Shown here: one piece after another, positions 25,090 through 37,078 of the stretch
Layout: the number at the start of each line of letters is the position of its first letter
Numbering within the stretch: the stretch's first letter is position 1
NCBI GenBank assembly: GCA_026874595.1
Contig: CM049315.1
Location: forward strand, 17,691,664 to 17,755,663
Origin: Sipunculus nudus
Lineage: Eukaryota > Annelida > Sipuncula > Golfingiida > Sipunculidae
Direction: 5' to 3'
Length of the DNA: 64,000 nt
Notes under the pieces: model-generated
The model's database searches: none
Told to the model about the DNA's origin: nothing
What the model saw: only the letters and a program-made list of their open reading frames with translations
Program-made: the position numbers and the translations under genes

Positions 25090-26350
25090 TTGGCTTTTTG
25101 CGAGGATGCAAGTTACCCTAACCCTTCGGCCATGAAAAGCTCCAGTTACTGTTTGTGACTATTTATATATGCTACATCCGGGATACGGGTTACCCTAACC
25201 CTTAGGGCATGAAATATTCCAGAAAGTGTTTGTCACTATGAATATATGGTATATCAGGGATACAGGTTACCCTAACCCTTCGGGCATGAAATGCTCCATT
25301 AACTGTTTGACACTATTTATAAATGCTATATCCAGGATACGGGTTACCCTAACCTTCGGGCATAAAATACTCCAGTGTTTTTCATTATTCATATATGCTA
25401 TATCTGGAATATGGGTTACCCTAACCTGTCGGGCATGAAATATGCCAGGAAGTGTGTGTCACTTTGAATATATGCTAAATCCGGGATACTGGTTACCCTA
25501 ACCCTTCGGGCAGGGAATACTCTAATAAGTGGTTGTCACTATTGATATATGCTGTATCCCAGATGCGGGTTACCCAAACCCTTCGGGCATGAATACTCCA
25601 GTGGTGTTTGTCACTATTAATATATGTGTATCTGGGATTAGGGTGACCCTAACCCTTCGGGCATGAAATACTCCAGTAAATGTTTGACACTATTAATATA
25701 TGCTATATCCGGGATACAGGTTACCCTATCCTTTCGAGCATGAAATACTCCAGTAACTATTTGTCATGATTAATATATGCTAAATCCGGGATACGGGTTA
25801 CCCTAACCCTACGGGCATGAAATACCCCAGTAAGTGTTTGTCACTATTAATATATGCTGTATCCCAGATGCGGGTTGCCCTAACCCCTCGGGCATGAAAT
25901 ACACCAGAAAATGTTTGTCACTATTAATATATGCTATATCCGGGATACTGGTAACCCTAACCATGCGGGCAGGAAATATTCAAGGTAGTGTTTGTCACTA
26001 CGAATGTATGCTATATCCTGGATATGGGTTACCCTAACCCTTCGGGCATGAAATACTGCAGAAAGTGTATGTCACTATTAATACATGCTATATCCGGGAT
26101 ACGGGTTACCCTAACCCTTCGGGCATGAAATGCTCCAGTTACTGTTTGTCACTATAAAATATATGCTATATTTGTGATACGGATTACGCTAACCCTTTGG
26201 TCATGAAATACTTCAGTAAGTGTGTGTCACTATTAATATATGCTATATCCGGGATACGGGTAACCCTAACCCTTCGGGCATGAAACGCTCCAGTTACTGT
26301 TTGTCACTATTAATATATGGTATAGCCGGGATACGGATGACCCTAACGCT
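25090..26350 (+). repeat. ~77-bp minisatellite, about 16 copies, with telomere-like motif
   Basis: Each unit contains GATACGGGTTACCCTAACCC, TTCGGGCATGAAATACTCCA, and TGTTTGTCACTATTAATATA followed by TGCTATATCCG. Spacing between successive TTACCC motifs is 73-77 bp (25113, 25190, 25267, 25343, 25416, 25493). The core GGGTTACCCTAACCC can fold as GGGTTA/TAACCC around CCC and contains one CCCTAA telomere-type hexamer. Copies diverge by about 10-20 percent. Short open frames here are repeat artefacts. Confidence 0.92.
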
Positions 26351-26502
26351 TAGGATTTTGATTGCCCGGTCTGTACATTGGATGTCGGCATGAGCATTAT
26401 ATATATTCCCAACATCCACGTTAATATGAATAATAGGCATATAAATTAACTGTGACAATGGAATTATAGCACTGGATAATCATATGACCTTAAGTATGCT
26501 AC

Positions 26503-26666
26503 AGACACACACACACACACGCATATATATAGAGGGAGAGAGAGAAAAGGGAGGTATATGAAGACATATATATATATATAAATCTAAATCTAAATATATA
26601 TATATTTATATATATATGGGTGTGTGGGTAAGAGATCATTTTTAGACCAACCCCCCCCCCCCCCCA
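26503..26666. repeat. Microsatellite cluster: CA, TA/GA and a poly-C run
   Basis: (CA)n at about 26503-26519 is followed by TATA and GAGA tracts up to about 26620 and by a run of about 16 C at 26650-26666. This is simple sequence with no gene. Confidence 0.85.
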
Positions 26667-26709
26667 GATTAATTTATGAAACCCCGGAGATATATCTTCT
26701 CTACTGAAT

Positions 26710-27258
26710 GTCCGGCAAATTGCGGAATCGCTCAAAGGTTGCCCTTCCTTTCAACCTCGACTGGGGCTCCCCTTATCGGAGGATCCATATAACTCTACAT
26801 TTGCTAAATTGTCGGCAATTTGCGAGATTGCTAGACGGTGGTCTCTCAGTGTAATCTCCTCTGGGCCTCCCCTATCGGAGGATTCAGAGAACAACAAAGT
26901 TGCTAAATTGCCGGCAATTTGCGGAATTGCTAGACAGGGGCCCTTCATTTTAATCTCGGCTGGGGCTCTCTCTATCGGCAATTCATATAACTCCAAAGTT
27001 AGCTAAATTGCGGAAAATAGCGGCAAATATTATCCAGCGAAATTGCTAGATGTAGCCCCTTCAGTGTATGATCCCCGGGGCTCACCCTACCGGAGCATTC
27101 AGAGAACTACAAAGTTGCTAAATTGCTGGCAATTTGCGGAATTGCTAGATGGGGGCTCCTCAGTGTATGACCCTGGGGGGGGGGGGGGGGGGGGCTCACC
27201 CTACCGGAGGATTCGAGAACTACAAAGTTGCTTAATTGCTGGCAAATTTACGCAATTT
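26710..27258 (-). repeat. Inverted, diverged satellite monomers
   Basis: About five monomers of the 1-23345 satellite reappear here in reverse orientation. Reading the plus strand gives GCTAAATTGCCGGCAATTTG followed by CGGAATTGCTAGA, and CCCGGGGCTCACCCTACCGG followed by AGCATTCAGAGAACTACAAA, which are reverse complements of the array monomer. The first three units are strongly diverged (CTATCGGAGGATTC in place of CTACCGGAGGATTC, with altered spacers), while the last two (27040-27250) are close to the array consensus but contain a run of about 18 G at 27174-27194. The segment ends in GCAATTTAAATTCG next to a dispersed repeat. Confidence 0.92.
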
Positions 27259-27267
27259 AAATTCGAC

Positions 27268-27437
27268 CGGAAACTCATCAAGCGGCGCTTGAAGCGCGGC
27301 AATGGGCGGAGCCAGGATGCCTGTCGAGTGTTTGTTTATTGGCATCTGATTGGCTGCTTGTCACATCATACGCACGTTTATTTCAGCGGACAACGAACCG
27401 CCATCCGGTGTCTAAAGATATCATAAACGGTCAAAGC
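27268..27437 (+). repeat. Dispersed ~165-bp repeat, copy 1
   Basis: Starting at ATCAAGCGGCGCTTGAAGCG and ending at CATAAACGGTCAAA, this segment matches 36374-36532 with scattered substitutions and a few small indels. It contains GGGCGGAGCCAGGATGCCTG and TGTCGAGTGTTTGTT. The start can pair as GGCGCTT/AAGCGC. It abuts the inverted satellite monomers. It has no coding capacity; a SINE or MITE-type interspersed element is likely but the family is unknown to me. Confidence 0.85.
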
Positions 27438-27558
27438 AAGCAGCGTGAAAATCAGTTGCTTCTTTAGAAGCGCAAGATTTCCGCTGCCATGGGAGCGTAG
27501 TTACTAAGGTTTATAGCTTCTAAGATATGGCTTAAATATGCTATGTTGTTTTGTTTTG

Positions 27559-28700
27559 AGTGCAGCGGCCCCTAACGGTTATTTTCCAAAAATGAAAAAT
27601 CACTTTTGAGATATTAGTATATGACATAAGATGTATCAGTTCCAAAACTTTGGCCTGTAGAATGCTATATGTAAGACACAAGAACCAGCAAGAAGGCGAA
27701 ATTGAGGACAACTGACAGACAGGCAGACATTCTTACAAAGTGATACAAAGCTGAGACGAGATGATTAAAACAACTTATGGAGAACAGTCAGAGAAAGAAT
27801 TTAAGATAAAGTTTATGTAATTCAGGTTTATAGTTACGGAGATATTTAAAAAAAATGAAATATTTATGAAGTTTGAGTGCAGCGCCCTCTAGCGGCCATA
27901 TCCCGAAAATGAAAAATCACTTTTGAGATATTAGTGTGAAACATTTGAATCACCAGTTTTTAAAGGGATTCCTGCAAGACACCAGCCTGTAGAATGCTAT
28001 ATGTAAAACGCATGAACCAGCAAGAAAGCGAAATGAAGGACAACTGATGGACAAACAGACATACTGACAAAGTGACTCAAAGCTGAGAAAAGATGACTTG
28101 ATTAAGTTATGGAGAAGACTCAGAGAAAAAAATAACCTTTAGTTTATGTAATTCAGGTTTATAGTTTCGTAAATATTGTAAAAAATGATAAGTATTGTAA
28201 AAAAAAGTGCAGCGTCCCCTAGCGGATATATCTCAAAAACGAATGTTTCATTTTGAGATATTAGTGTAAGACATAAGATTCACAAGTTTGAAACGAATTT
28301 CTGTAAAACTGTGGCCTGTAGAATGCTATATGTAAGACACAAGCACCAGCAAGAAGGCGAAATTGAAGTACAAAGTTGGGAAAAGACGACAAGACCATAT
28401 TAAAAAAAAAAAGACTCAAAGGAAGACAATAAGCCTAATTTTGTGAAAATAGGACTAATATTGACAGAGTTATGATGAAAATAAAATTTCAATTTTGATG
28501 ACCTTGACCTTGAACTTTGACCTATGACGACCAAAAACAATAGGCTTCCAGAACTTTTGACTTTCAATCAACCCTGAAAATTTCAGATCGATTGCTACAA
28601 AATTGTGGCAAATAATGTACTGGCAAACACACAAACAGACATACGCGACTGACCAACATGCTTGCCGAAATCGAAGATTTCCGGCAAGCATCAAATAGAT
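27559..28700 (+). repeat. Three tandem copies of a ~320-bp repeat
   Basis: Copies begin with GAGTGCAGCGGCCCCTAACG near 27559, GAGTGCAGCGCCCTCTAGCG near 27874 and AGTGCAGCGTCCCCTAGCGG near 28206. Shared internal blocks are CACTTTTGAGATATTAGT, GGCCTGTAGAATGCTATATG, ACCAGCAAGAAGGCGAAATT and a segment with ACAACTGACAGACAGGCAGA. The last copy runs on into ATGACCTTGACCTTGAACTT and ends near GATTTCCGGCAAGCATC. A more diverged relative lies at 54650-55090. No protein is encoded. Confidence 0.85.
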
Positions 28701-28714
28701 AGCATCATTATCAC

Positions 28715-29051
28715 CATACGTATATAAAAGAAAAGATACTGCGGCTGTTGTCTTTTGTTTCGGGTGTGTCCATCCTTGCATGAACAAGTGGTCTCTTTAT
28801 TCCTAAAAGTCATTATGAGCCAGCAGTGGTGTCTCGCCTGCGTGGTCCATACCAGCTCTTAGGCTACACCTAGTCACGCTGCAACCCGTGCCAACGTACG
28901 CTGCAGCCAGAAACTATCGACGCTGTTGCAGGATCCATTATGAAACTGCTAAGGCTTGTGGCGCCACCAACTGGACTGAAAGTATAAACCTAACATCCTA
29001 TGGACCTAAAGCGCACTAATGGACTGCCAGCACAAACTCTAACAAAAATGA

Positions 29052-29095
<44 letters not shown>

Positions 29096-29240
29096 TTATT
29101 GTACCACTGTGAATGTTGTATAATATGGCTTTATGTCACTAATTTATTATGTATATTATCAAATAAAGATTACCTCCAACAGCATTTATCAGGCTGCTGC
29201 TCCCTAATCCCCGGTAGTACTGTGTGGGGGGAGAACATTC
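28715..29240 (+). promoter_or_regulatory. Possible LTR or promoter-like segment
   Basis: A TATA-like TATATAAAAG lies at 28722-28731 and AATAAA lies at about 29163, followed by CA-rich and GT-rich sequence ending in GAGAACA near 29237. The arrangement resembles the U3-R-U5 order of a long terminal repeat, but I found no second copy, primer-binding site or flanking duplication. The call is weak. Confidence 0.2.
29050..29094. repeat. (TA)n microsatellite
   Basis: About 20 alternating TA units at 29056-29094. Confidence 0.95.
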
Positions 29241-30284
29241 CCTGCCCCCTGTTGGAGCACTGGACAAACCTACCTCTCCATTTGGGAGTTGGGGTTGGGT
29301 AACTGGCTGACAGCCTTTACACAGACTACCAAGCCTTGTAGAAAAATCTCCAGTTAGTGAAGTACTAAGACTGCGAACACAAAATTTTCCACAATAGTTA
29401 AAACTTTTGGAGCATCCTGATGACAGTCACTGTTTATGCCCTGGTCAATCACAAGGCAGTAGGTATTTTACTCTGCTTCCACAAATAGCACACAACTGGG
29501 GATAATTAAACGATACGGCCTCTTTTGACAAGAGTTGGTTCGTGCCGTGCACATCATCTTCGCTCGACCGGTGCAGCCTTAGGTACGTTTGTTTATTATC
29601 TTAGATATCTTAGCGGTCATCATACCGCAGTTCTGATAATGTGCGAGAATAGTTTCTGTTTTTTTAACCAATACAGGCTTGTTGTTGTTCTTTCAAACTT
29701 CCCTAAGTGATCTGGCCCAATTCATTTTCATTACCAAGTTTAGAATGTTAAAACTACTACAATATGACCGCGCAAGGTGAGAAGTGTTTTTATTTTAAAT
29801 TTTGGGTGCTTAATAGCAGCATATAACAACTTTTCTGGCAAGCTTCATTAAAATAATAATAAAGAATATACCTCCACAAGGCGCTAATGAGGACGTGCAT
29901 CCCGTTCATATTTGCAATCATTGAAAGTTTACAACAATAACCCTTGGGAATGGTTATGCACGTATAAATTAAAATATTTACGTAGACAATAAAAATGTGA
30001 CTAGCAGTAAAAATAGGAAATGCTCAGGTTTCCAAAATTTGTTCCGCTGACATGAATCAAATGACAGACCGAGAATCAACTTCTCTCTTTATCTTTCACA
30101 AAACTCATTATTGTTTTCATGTTTCAGGTAAAGGAATCGCTTAATTCATAGACAGTTAAGAATCTTGCCCTGTTATCACACGCTGAAACACAGATCAACT
30201 AACGACTATCGAAAATGTGAAAGAAAGATTAGAATACTTCCGTAGACACTGCATGATGTAACACGGGGCATCTTGAGAGGTGAA

Positions 30285-30714
30285 GCCGGCTTAATTTTCG
30301 AAACAGGGAGAATCTATGTTCTGACCCCTGAACAAAGTCATTTGCAACATCATTTACATCCAGAATGTCAACCTAGTCCTTGTGGACATAAGCCAATATC
30401 TGGTTATCAAACCTCTCCAATGTCATACATGGCTGAAAGCAGGTAAGTTTTCACTCGTCGATGACAACTGAACGTACTCTCATTACCTGCATTGCTTGCG
30501 TTACAAGGATCAATTTAGCTAAGTTTACATTTTTAGAGAGAAGTGTTTTAGCACCTCCTGACAGTGACAGTAGATACCTAATGATATTGCCAATATGTTT
30601 ATCATCTATGAGTCCATCAAGGGTGAAGTTACTTTTCAGGGTATCCAACTGACCCTGAAGTTTATCCATTACAAAATCATCCGCATAAAACTCAGTGACC
30701 GGGATAGGAAACAA
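30285..30714 (-). pseudogene. hAT transposase C-terminal remnant, copy 1
   Basis: Read on the minus strand, this fragment shows the conserved end of hAT-superfamily transposases (hAT C-terminal dimerisation domain, also seen in ZMYM/zinc-finger-like domesticated relatives). The order is NVNLAKLILVT, then after a frame change NAGNESTF and RRVKTYLLSAM (family pattern N-x-x-S-E-R-x-F-S-x-L-R-R-x-K), then after a second frame change LAYVHKD, a TAG stop, and DVNDVANDFVQGSEHRFSLF. The fragment therefore has two frameshifts and an internal stop and cannot make transposase. The upstream DDE catalytic region is absent. The family assignment rests on several separate motifs in the correct order. Confidence 0.85.
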
Positions 30715-31323
30715 TGCTTAAATTTTGATATAGGTCTTTGCGTTTCTGCATGCATTTCTTGAATTATATGATTCGGTTTGTTTATTGTTAACATCCACTT
30801 AAAGGTCCTTCATGAAAAGGTACTCATAAAAAAATGTCCTTCATCAATAGATACATGCTTGAAAATTGGTAAGCCGTCTGAACAGCAGTCACATCTGACC
30901 ATAGATTACATATCCATTTCACACAATAACGAGTTTTTTGCAGTTCATATTTGCAATCATTGAAAGTTTACAACAATAACCCTTGGGAATGGTTATGCAC
31001 GTATAAATTAAAATATTTACGTGGACAATAAAAATGTGACTAGCAGTAAAAATAGGAAATGCTCAGGTTTCCAAAATTTGTTCCGCTGACATGAATCAAA
31101 TGACAGACCGAGAATCAACTTCTCTCTTTATCTTTCACAAAACTCATTATTGTTTTCATGTTTCAGGTAAAGGAATCGCTTAATTCATAGACAGTTAAGA
31201 ATCTTGCCCTGTTATCACACGCTGAAACACAGATCAACTAACGACTATCGAAAATGTGAAAGAAAGATTAGAATACTTCCGTAGACACTGCATGATGTAA
31301 CACGGGGCATCTTGAGAGGTGAA

Positions 31324-31753
31324 GCCGGCTTAATTTTCGAAACAGGGAGAATCTATGTTCTGACCCCTGAACAAAGTCATTTGCAACATCATTTACATCC
31401 AGAATGTCAACCTAGTCCTTGTGGACATAAGCCAATATCTGGTTATCAAACCTCTCCAATGTCATACATGGCTGAAAGCAGGTAAGTTTTCACTCGTCGA
31501 TGACATCTGAACGTACTCTCATTACCTGCATTGCTTGCGTTACAAGGATCAATTTAGCTAAGTTTACATTTTTAGAGAGAAGTGTTTTAGCACCTCCTGA
31601 CAGTGACAGTAGATACCTAATGATATTGCCAATATGTTTATCATCTATGAGTCCATCAAGGGTGAAGTTACTTTTCAGGGTATCCAACTGACCCTGAAGT
31701 TTATCCATTACAAAATCATCCGCATAAAACTCAGTGACCGGGATAGGAAACAA
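31324..31753 (-). pseudogene. hAT transposase C-terminal remnant, copy 2
   Basis: This is the second copy within the 1039-bp duplication. It is the same as 30285-30714 except for one substitution (GTC to GAT codon near 31514, in the frame beyond the first frameshift) and carries the same two frameshifts and TAG stop. The identical lesions show that the pseudogene was already dead when the segment was duplicated. Confidence 0.85.
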
Positions 31754-31989
31754 TGCTTAAATTTTGATATAGGTCTTTGCGTTTCTGCATGCATTTCTTG
31801 AATTATATGATTCGGTTTGTTTATTGTTAACATCCACTTAAAGGTCCTTCATGAAAAGGTACTCATAAAAAAATGTCCTTCATCAATAGATACATGCTTG
31901 AAAATTGGTAAGCCGTCTGAACAGCAGTCACATCTGACCATAGATTACATATCCATTTCACACAATAACGAGTTTTTTGCAGGGCGGAT

Positions 31990-34850
31990 AAATCGAAGGG
32001 GTTCCACATTCAGTTGAAATATTTCGAACATACATTCACACATGCAAATTGTACCAAAGCAGTAGATGTATAAAATATACATAGGCTATATGGAACAATG
32101 TATACAATATTTGTATATAAAATATACAAATATAGGCTATATGGAACAATAAAATAATACTGCGGTACAAGCATTTGGGGTTGAGGTATAACCGTATGTG
32201 TTGCCTAAAAGTAATAAAATTTTGTCAAGGTTTGGCGATCTTTTAAAGGTATTGATATGTGATTCTAACTCAGACCAATCAAGTGGTGGATACGGGGACT
32301 ATTACAATTGTAAAATTCTATTAAAGTTTTCTAGACTGAGGAAGGCCACCTTTTTTGCCTTTTGATTATCATCCATCTGACCGTACAAGAATGTCACCAT
32401 ATGGGAGAAAAATGTACCAGTCCAGAAATATTTTGCTTTTAGTCTTAGGCCTCAGGACACTTGAAGATGTAAGCTTGTAGTGATTGCTCAGGTTGATAAA
32501 GACAATGTCAGCATGTCACCACGTATTCACCAGGTGGTTGAAGCGTTGAGATTTTTCTAACAAACAGAAGTCTGTCGTATATAAAACCGATTCAGCTACT
32601 GGAGTTTTTGAGAAATAACAGTTGGTCGACCAGCAACAACGTGTATCCGCCGAAGTTCGAGTGAAGCGAGAGACGGATTGAGTGGTATATCACACCACTC
32701 CTGAATATAGTCCACTAAACTTTGAGAAAAAGCCATTACTTTATTCAACAAAAACACATGGCGCCACTTGTCTGGTTTACGAGAAAATTGTCCAAGGTGG
32801 ATGGACATGCCAAATTTTAGACCAATGCCTTGAATCTCTCCGGAGATATGAGCAAATGTACAGATGGACGCCATTGAAAAAACGATTGCAGATGGCGCCA
32901 CCAGTCAGGAGTAAAAAATCCTAAAAAATAGAAAAAAAAACAGGTTACGCCAACAGTTTGCAGGAACTGATGGATCACTCAATGATTAATATTCATGGAA
33001 AGAATCATGGTGATCAATGTATTAGTTATTCAGATACTTGAGCTTTTGTATAAAGTTTTTTTTTATTATTTCTGGGGTTACTTACAAGACCCATAGCTCG
33101 AATAATATAGGTAACAGAGACCTAATATCGGCTTCCAAGGATATATTTTATGGACCCCCTGGATGTCAAGTTACAAGATTCCAGGCCCAGCCGTTACGAT
33201 TTGTGCCCTGTCAACGGCCGGACGGCAGGACACAGGGACGACGGTCGAAGAGAGATCGCTATAGCTCAGATGACTTTCAGTTAGCTTATCTAAAAAAGCA
33301 GATTAAGAAACAGATTTTCTATCAATCTTTTCATCAGCTCGACTTGACAGCCATACCAGGTCTGTAGAGAGTCATTCATATCCAAATTAAAGAGTTGATT
33401 TTACGATATTTTTACACCACATCTAGGTCAAAATAATTGTAAAGATTTGAGTCTGATAGTGCCGGTGATATCAAACATTCTGTGGACACCAAAAGTGGTT
33501 CAAATGACATTTTAGAAACATGACCCTTCCTCGGTTTTGTTATATGGAGTGCAAAGGAGACGCAAATACATACATATAACTACAATTCATGTTAACATAG
33601 TTAATCCTCAAACTCGCAGAAAATGTGTTAGTTTGGATAAAATATTTTAAGTGTCATCACTCAATACATGAAGAATATCACTGGTTTTGACACAAGTGGG
33701 AGAGGGATTATGTTCCCTCCCTACCTGGGTCGGGTTTTGGAAAGAAAGGACCTACAGTCCCTGACAATACTAACATTTTATTTATTTTATTCCCTAACTA
33801 GCATCGGACGGGATGTTTAAATTATTTAAACAAATAATAAAAAGAAGATTAATCAAAAGATTATTTTTAAAATATATCTTTAAATATATTTAAACATATC
33901 AGCGTTGGCTGAAAGCAAAATTTTCTCGAACGTCTGTTTCAACGAATACAATAAGATTTCACCAGGACCATATGTCACGTTCAGGCATCTGATGTCTAAG
34001 GTTTACGATTTGTTCCCAAAATAACCTGATGGCCAAACAAAGGCCAAGAACACTCGGCTTAACTTGGAATGCTTCACTTGTTATACAATAAAAAACACGG
34101 CAGCGAAAATGTTCAGTACATTTGAACTTACCATGAATGTATATACTCCGAGAGGAGTTACTATACGGGAACTTTTCATTATATCCATTTTAAAGTGCCG
34201 GTAACTGTCATTATAGTACTATATCTTCATAATAAATGTTTACTTCAGTTTCCTGTAAAAGGCTGACGTATTTTTAACCAAAGCAAAAACGTCCCGTCTC
34301 AAACGTTTCATCTTTCACGAAGGCTCACCTACAAAAAGGGGACAAACAGGGAAAAAGGGCTACTGATTTTGACGTCACAGGGTCACAGGGGCAAGGCCAC
34401 TGTTCCCATTTTCATAAAAAGCAAGAGTGCGCATTTTTAACCAAACTATTTGACCTAAATCTTTCTTTCGGTGAATCATATTAACTCCTAATTTAATTGC
34501 ACTGATTTTTGTTGTTTTTTTTTTTATCCTAACCCTCCATAAAATTCTGTACACTACCTACCGCGTAAATCTACCGACAAACCGAGGGTAATGTATAATA
34601 TTTCTCGCCCCCTGGCGGAGTTATAGAGCAGCAGGTGTTAAACACCAACCATCAACAATGTCCATCAACAACAACAGAAAGCTATGAATCCCAACAGCAT
34701 CACACTCACATGTTCATACTATTAACTAAATGTGGATCCTGAGACACGTTATTAAAAAAATACTTCTGGTCTAAGGATTCAGTTCGGTTTGAGACCTGTG
34801 CAAGACTGCTTCGAGATGCTTGAGCAACGACTTACGATTTATTGTCATAG
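31990..34850. other. AT-rich region without a supported gene
   Basis: A short direct repeat (ATATGGAACAATGTATACAA and a close copy 60-70 bp on) lies near 32090-32150. At 32590-32930 a 101-residue minus frame is open, with LNPSLASLELRRIHVVAG, which I do not recognise. At 33180-33270 the motif CGGCCGGACGGCAGGACACA and GAGATCGCTATAGCTCAGAT resembles short repeats common in marine invertebrates. No domain, splice structure or RNA gene was found. Confidence 0.4.
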
Positions 34851-34854
34851 GCAG

Positions 34855-34856
<2 letters not shown>

Positions 34857-34896
<40 letters not shown>

Positions 34897-34923
34897 CTCT
34901 TTCTCTCTCTTTTCTCTCTCTCG
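34857..34923. repeat. (CT)n microsatellite
   Basis: About 30 CT units, slightly interrupted, at 34857-34923. Confidence 0.95.
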
Positions 34924-36373
34924 CAGAGGTATTTCTCTTTAAATACGCCCGCCTAAGCCGAGTTGTATTACGGTCTGGTTAGCGTCCATCCATTAACTTT
35001 AAGTGTCACCGCGATAATTTTCCGCGGATTTTGTGGATTTTCACCAAAAAATAAACTATATATACCAACCAATGGATAGCTATAGTCCGCTCATCTTTAT
35101 GGACTGTTAGAGTATTGCTATTTAAAAAAAGGGACATGTTGGGTTTTGCTATATTCAATATGAATATTAAATTCCCAAGTTCAATTGTCTGCAACATTTA
35201 TGTCTAATAAATGAGTTGATGATTACAGGTCACAAGTCAAAAGATGGGTATTCTTATTTCAGGAATGCTTGTGTTTTTGAGTATAGGTATAATAATATTC
35301 TATAATAATATTTTCACGAAGGCCAACTGATGGAACACTTTCAAGGAAAAAGGACACAAAACGGCTGAGTAATTGTAAAATAGATGTACAATGAATGGGA
35401 ACCGGTTTGCTTATAGTTTGACGTGCTAAATATGTACTGTCACCTAATCCACGATTTCGAATACCAGTGCAATTACTAACATGAAATTGCTTGTAAAGAG
35501 ACCTTTGAGGTGAAAAAGACTTAACTGTTATAATTGTCACAACATATTGAGATATGACTGTCCTAATAATTCAGCTTAGACTTATATCAAAAGGTAAGGC
35601 ACTTGCATGCTTCAGTCATTTATTGTGAATTAAAATCATTAGTATGCGAACACAGAAAGCAGAAAGAACAAAGGAACAGTTGGGTAACAAGAAAAATTAT
35701 AATGCATGCGTTTTTAATTCCTCCATATATTTAGTCTCCCGGTGTGGCGGGTTGCAACATCCTGTCATAAAGCCCTGTAGAAGAGTAAATGAGATTTTCC
35801 AGTCCTTGTCAACCGAAAGATCTGTTTATGTTCATCTAAGTTGAGAGTTGACAAAGCAAGTCAATTCCCTCACAAATACGCTCCTTACACAGCGCTTTAC
35901 CTATAGGTCAACTACCTATATCGTAAGTGCTGTTTGTTTTGACCTCGTATTCTGAATCGCTACACCAGAGGGGAGCACTGTATTTTGGTCCAATCAGATG
36001 AGACCCTGTGCTGAAAGACAAAACGGTTAACCAGCCAAGCGAGGAATACACGGAGCCAATGTTGTTCATTTTGGTTTTGTGTGACAGTTCATCGCCCCGG
36101 CACCCGTTTGAACAAGCCACAGGCTCAGAGAGAATCATCCAACGCGTGGTTTGCTCAGGTCCTTGGGCATATAGGATGCCCGGCCGGTGAGCTCTAATTC
36201 AAACGAAATGTAACAACAGAGGCTCCGTGCACATCTCGCTGGCTGGTTTAAGCTTTGAAGAAAACAGATACATAGCTACTCTAGCATAGTCGTAATGTCA
36301 TAATTAAATCAGTCGATGATGTGAGAATGCAGAAAGAGCAATTAAAATTCGATACTAAGTGTAACAATAAACT
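34924..36373. other. Region without a supported gene
   Basis: Open frames of 60-95 codons occur on both strands, but none shows a recognisable domain or consistent splice borders. Nothing else was identified. Confidence 0.35.
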
Positions 36374-36532
36374 GTTATCAAGCGGCGCTTTAAGCGCAGC
36401 CATGGGCGGAGCCAGGATGCCTGTCGAGTGTTTGTTATTTAGCATCTGGTTGGCTGGTTGTCACATCATACGCACTTTTTTCAGCAGAAATCATACCGCC
36501 ACCTGGTGTCTAAGTGTATCATAAACGGTCAA
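36374..36532 (+). repeat. Dispersed ~160-bp repeat, copy 2
   Basis: This is the counterpart of 27268-27437, in the same orientation. It shares GGGCGGAGCCAGGATGCCTG, TGTCACATCATACGCAC and CATAAACGGTCAAA, with small deletions relative to copy 1. The flanking sequences differ, so this is interspersed and not part of a larger duplication. Confidence 0.85.
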
Positions 36533-36884
36533 ACTGCTGAAAACACTGATTTTCTTAATGAAATTTGAAAAGTAAAAAATTAATGTAAAATGTGAAAAAA
36601 AATTATCTTTAAATGTTATTGTAGACGATGAATGTTCGAAAGCATTTATCAGAAATATTTTATGCAGTGTGTCATAAGTCACAATTAATTTGGTTACGAT
36701 TGATGGAAGAAAGCAGAAAAACATAGATACTACTTCTAATATGCTGGTATCTCTCAGCCTCGCCAAGTGAATATTTAATGAGAACGGGAAAGAAGCCACC
36801 ATTAAGACTAGATTAATGAAAAGCTTAAATATTTAATGTAAAGGATATAAAGTATTCCTCTATTAGCAAATAAATTTCTTAGAA

Positions 36885-36890
36885 TTTATT
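36885..36890 (-). terminator. Candidate polyadenylation signal AATAAA of the EF-hand gene
   Basis: TTTATT on the plus strand reads AATAAA on the minus strand, 189 bases downstream of the EF-hand gene's stop codon. Position and spacing suit a 3' UTR end; no transcript evidence is available. Confidence 0.5.
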
Positions 36891-37078
36891 TTAGCAGTTC
36901 GAAATATTATGATATATATGGTTGCAAGAAGATGGATTAAGACATTCTCATAAAGAGCGAAACAGGGCAGGAAATAATATAAATTCCAGATATCCCTTGA
37001 TCTTCTATCTTAAATAACACCATTATATTTAAAAACGAATACTCACTAGGCCACCGCTTCCAGTTTCCATAGTTATCG

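Larger units (their letters stand above)
29904..31981. repeat. 1039-bp direct tandem duplication
   Basis: The unit 29904-30942, starting GTTCATATTTGCAATCATTG, is repeated immediately at 30943-31981. Two substitutions were noticed (A at 30475 against T at 31514, and A against G in the CGTAGACAATAAAA segment near 29984 and 31023). Such high identity in non-selected DNA implies a very recent event or a collapsed or mis-joined assembly. Each unit carries the same hAT transposase remnant. Confidence 0.95.

Noticed and set aside
28715-29240. Complete LTR retrotransposon
   Set aside because: Only a TATA-like box and AATAAA are present; no second LTR, no gag-pol and no flanking duplication.
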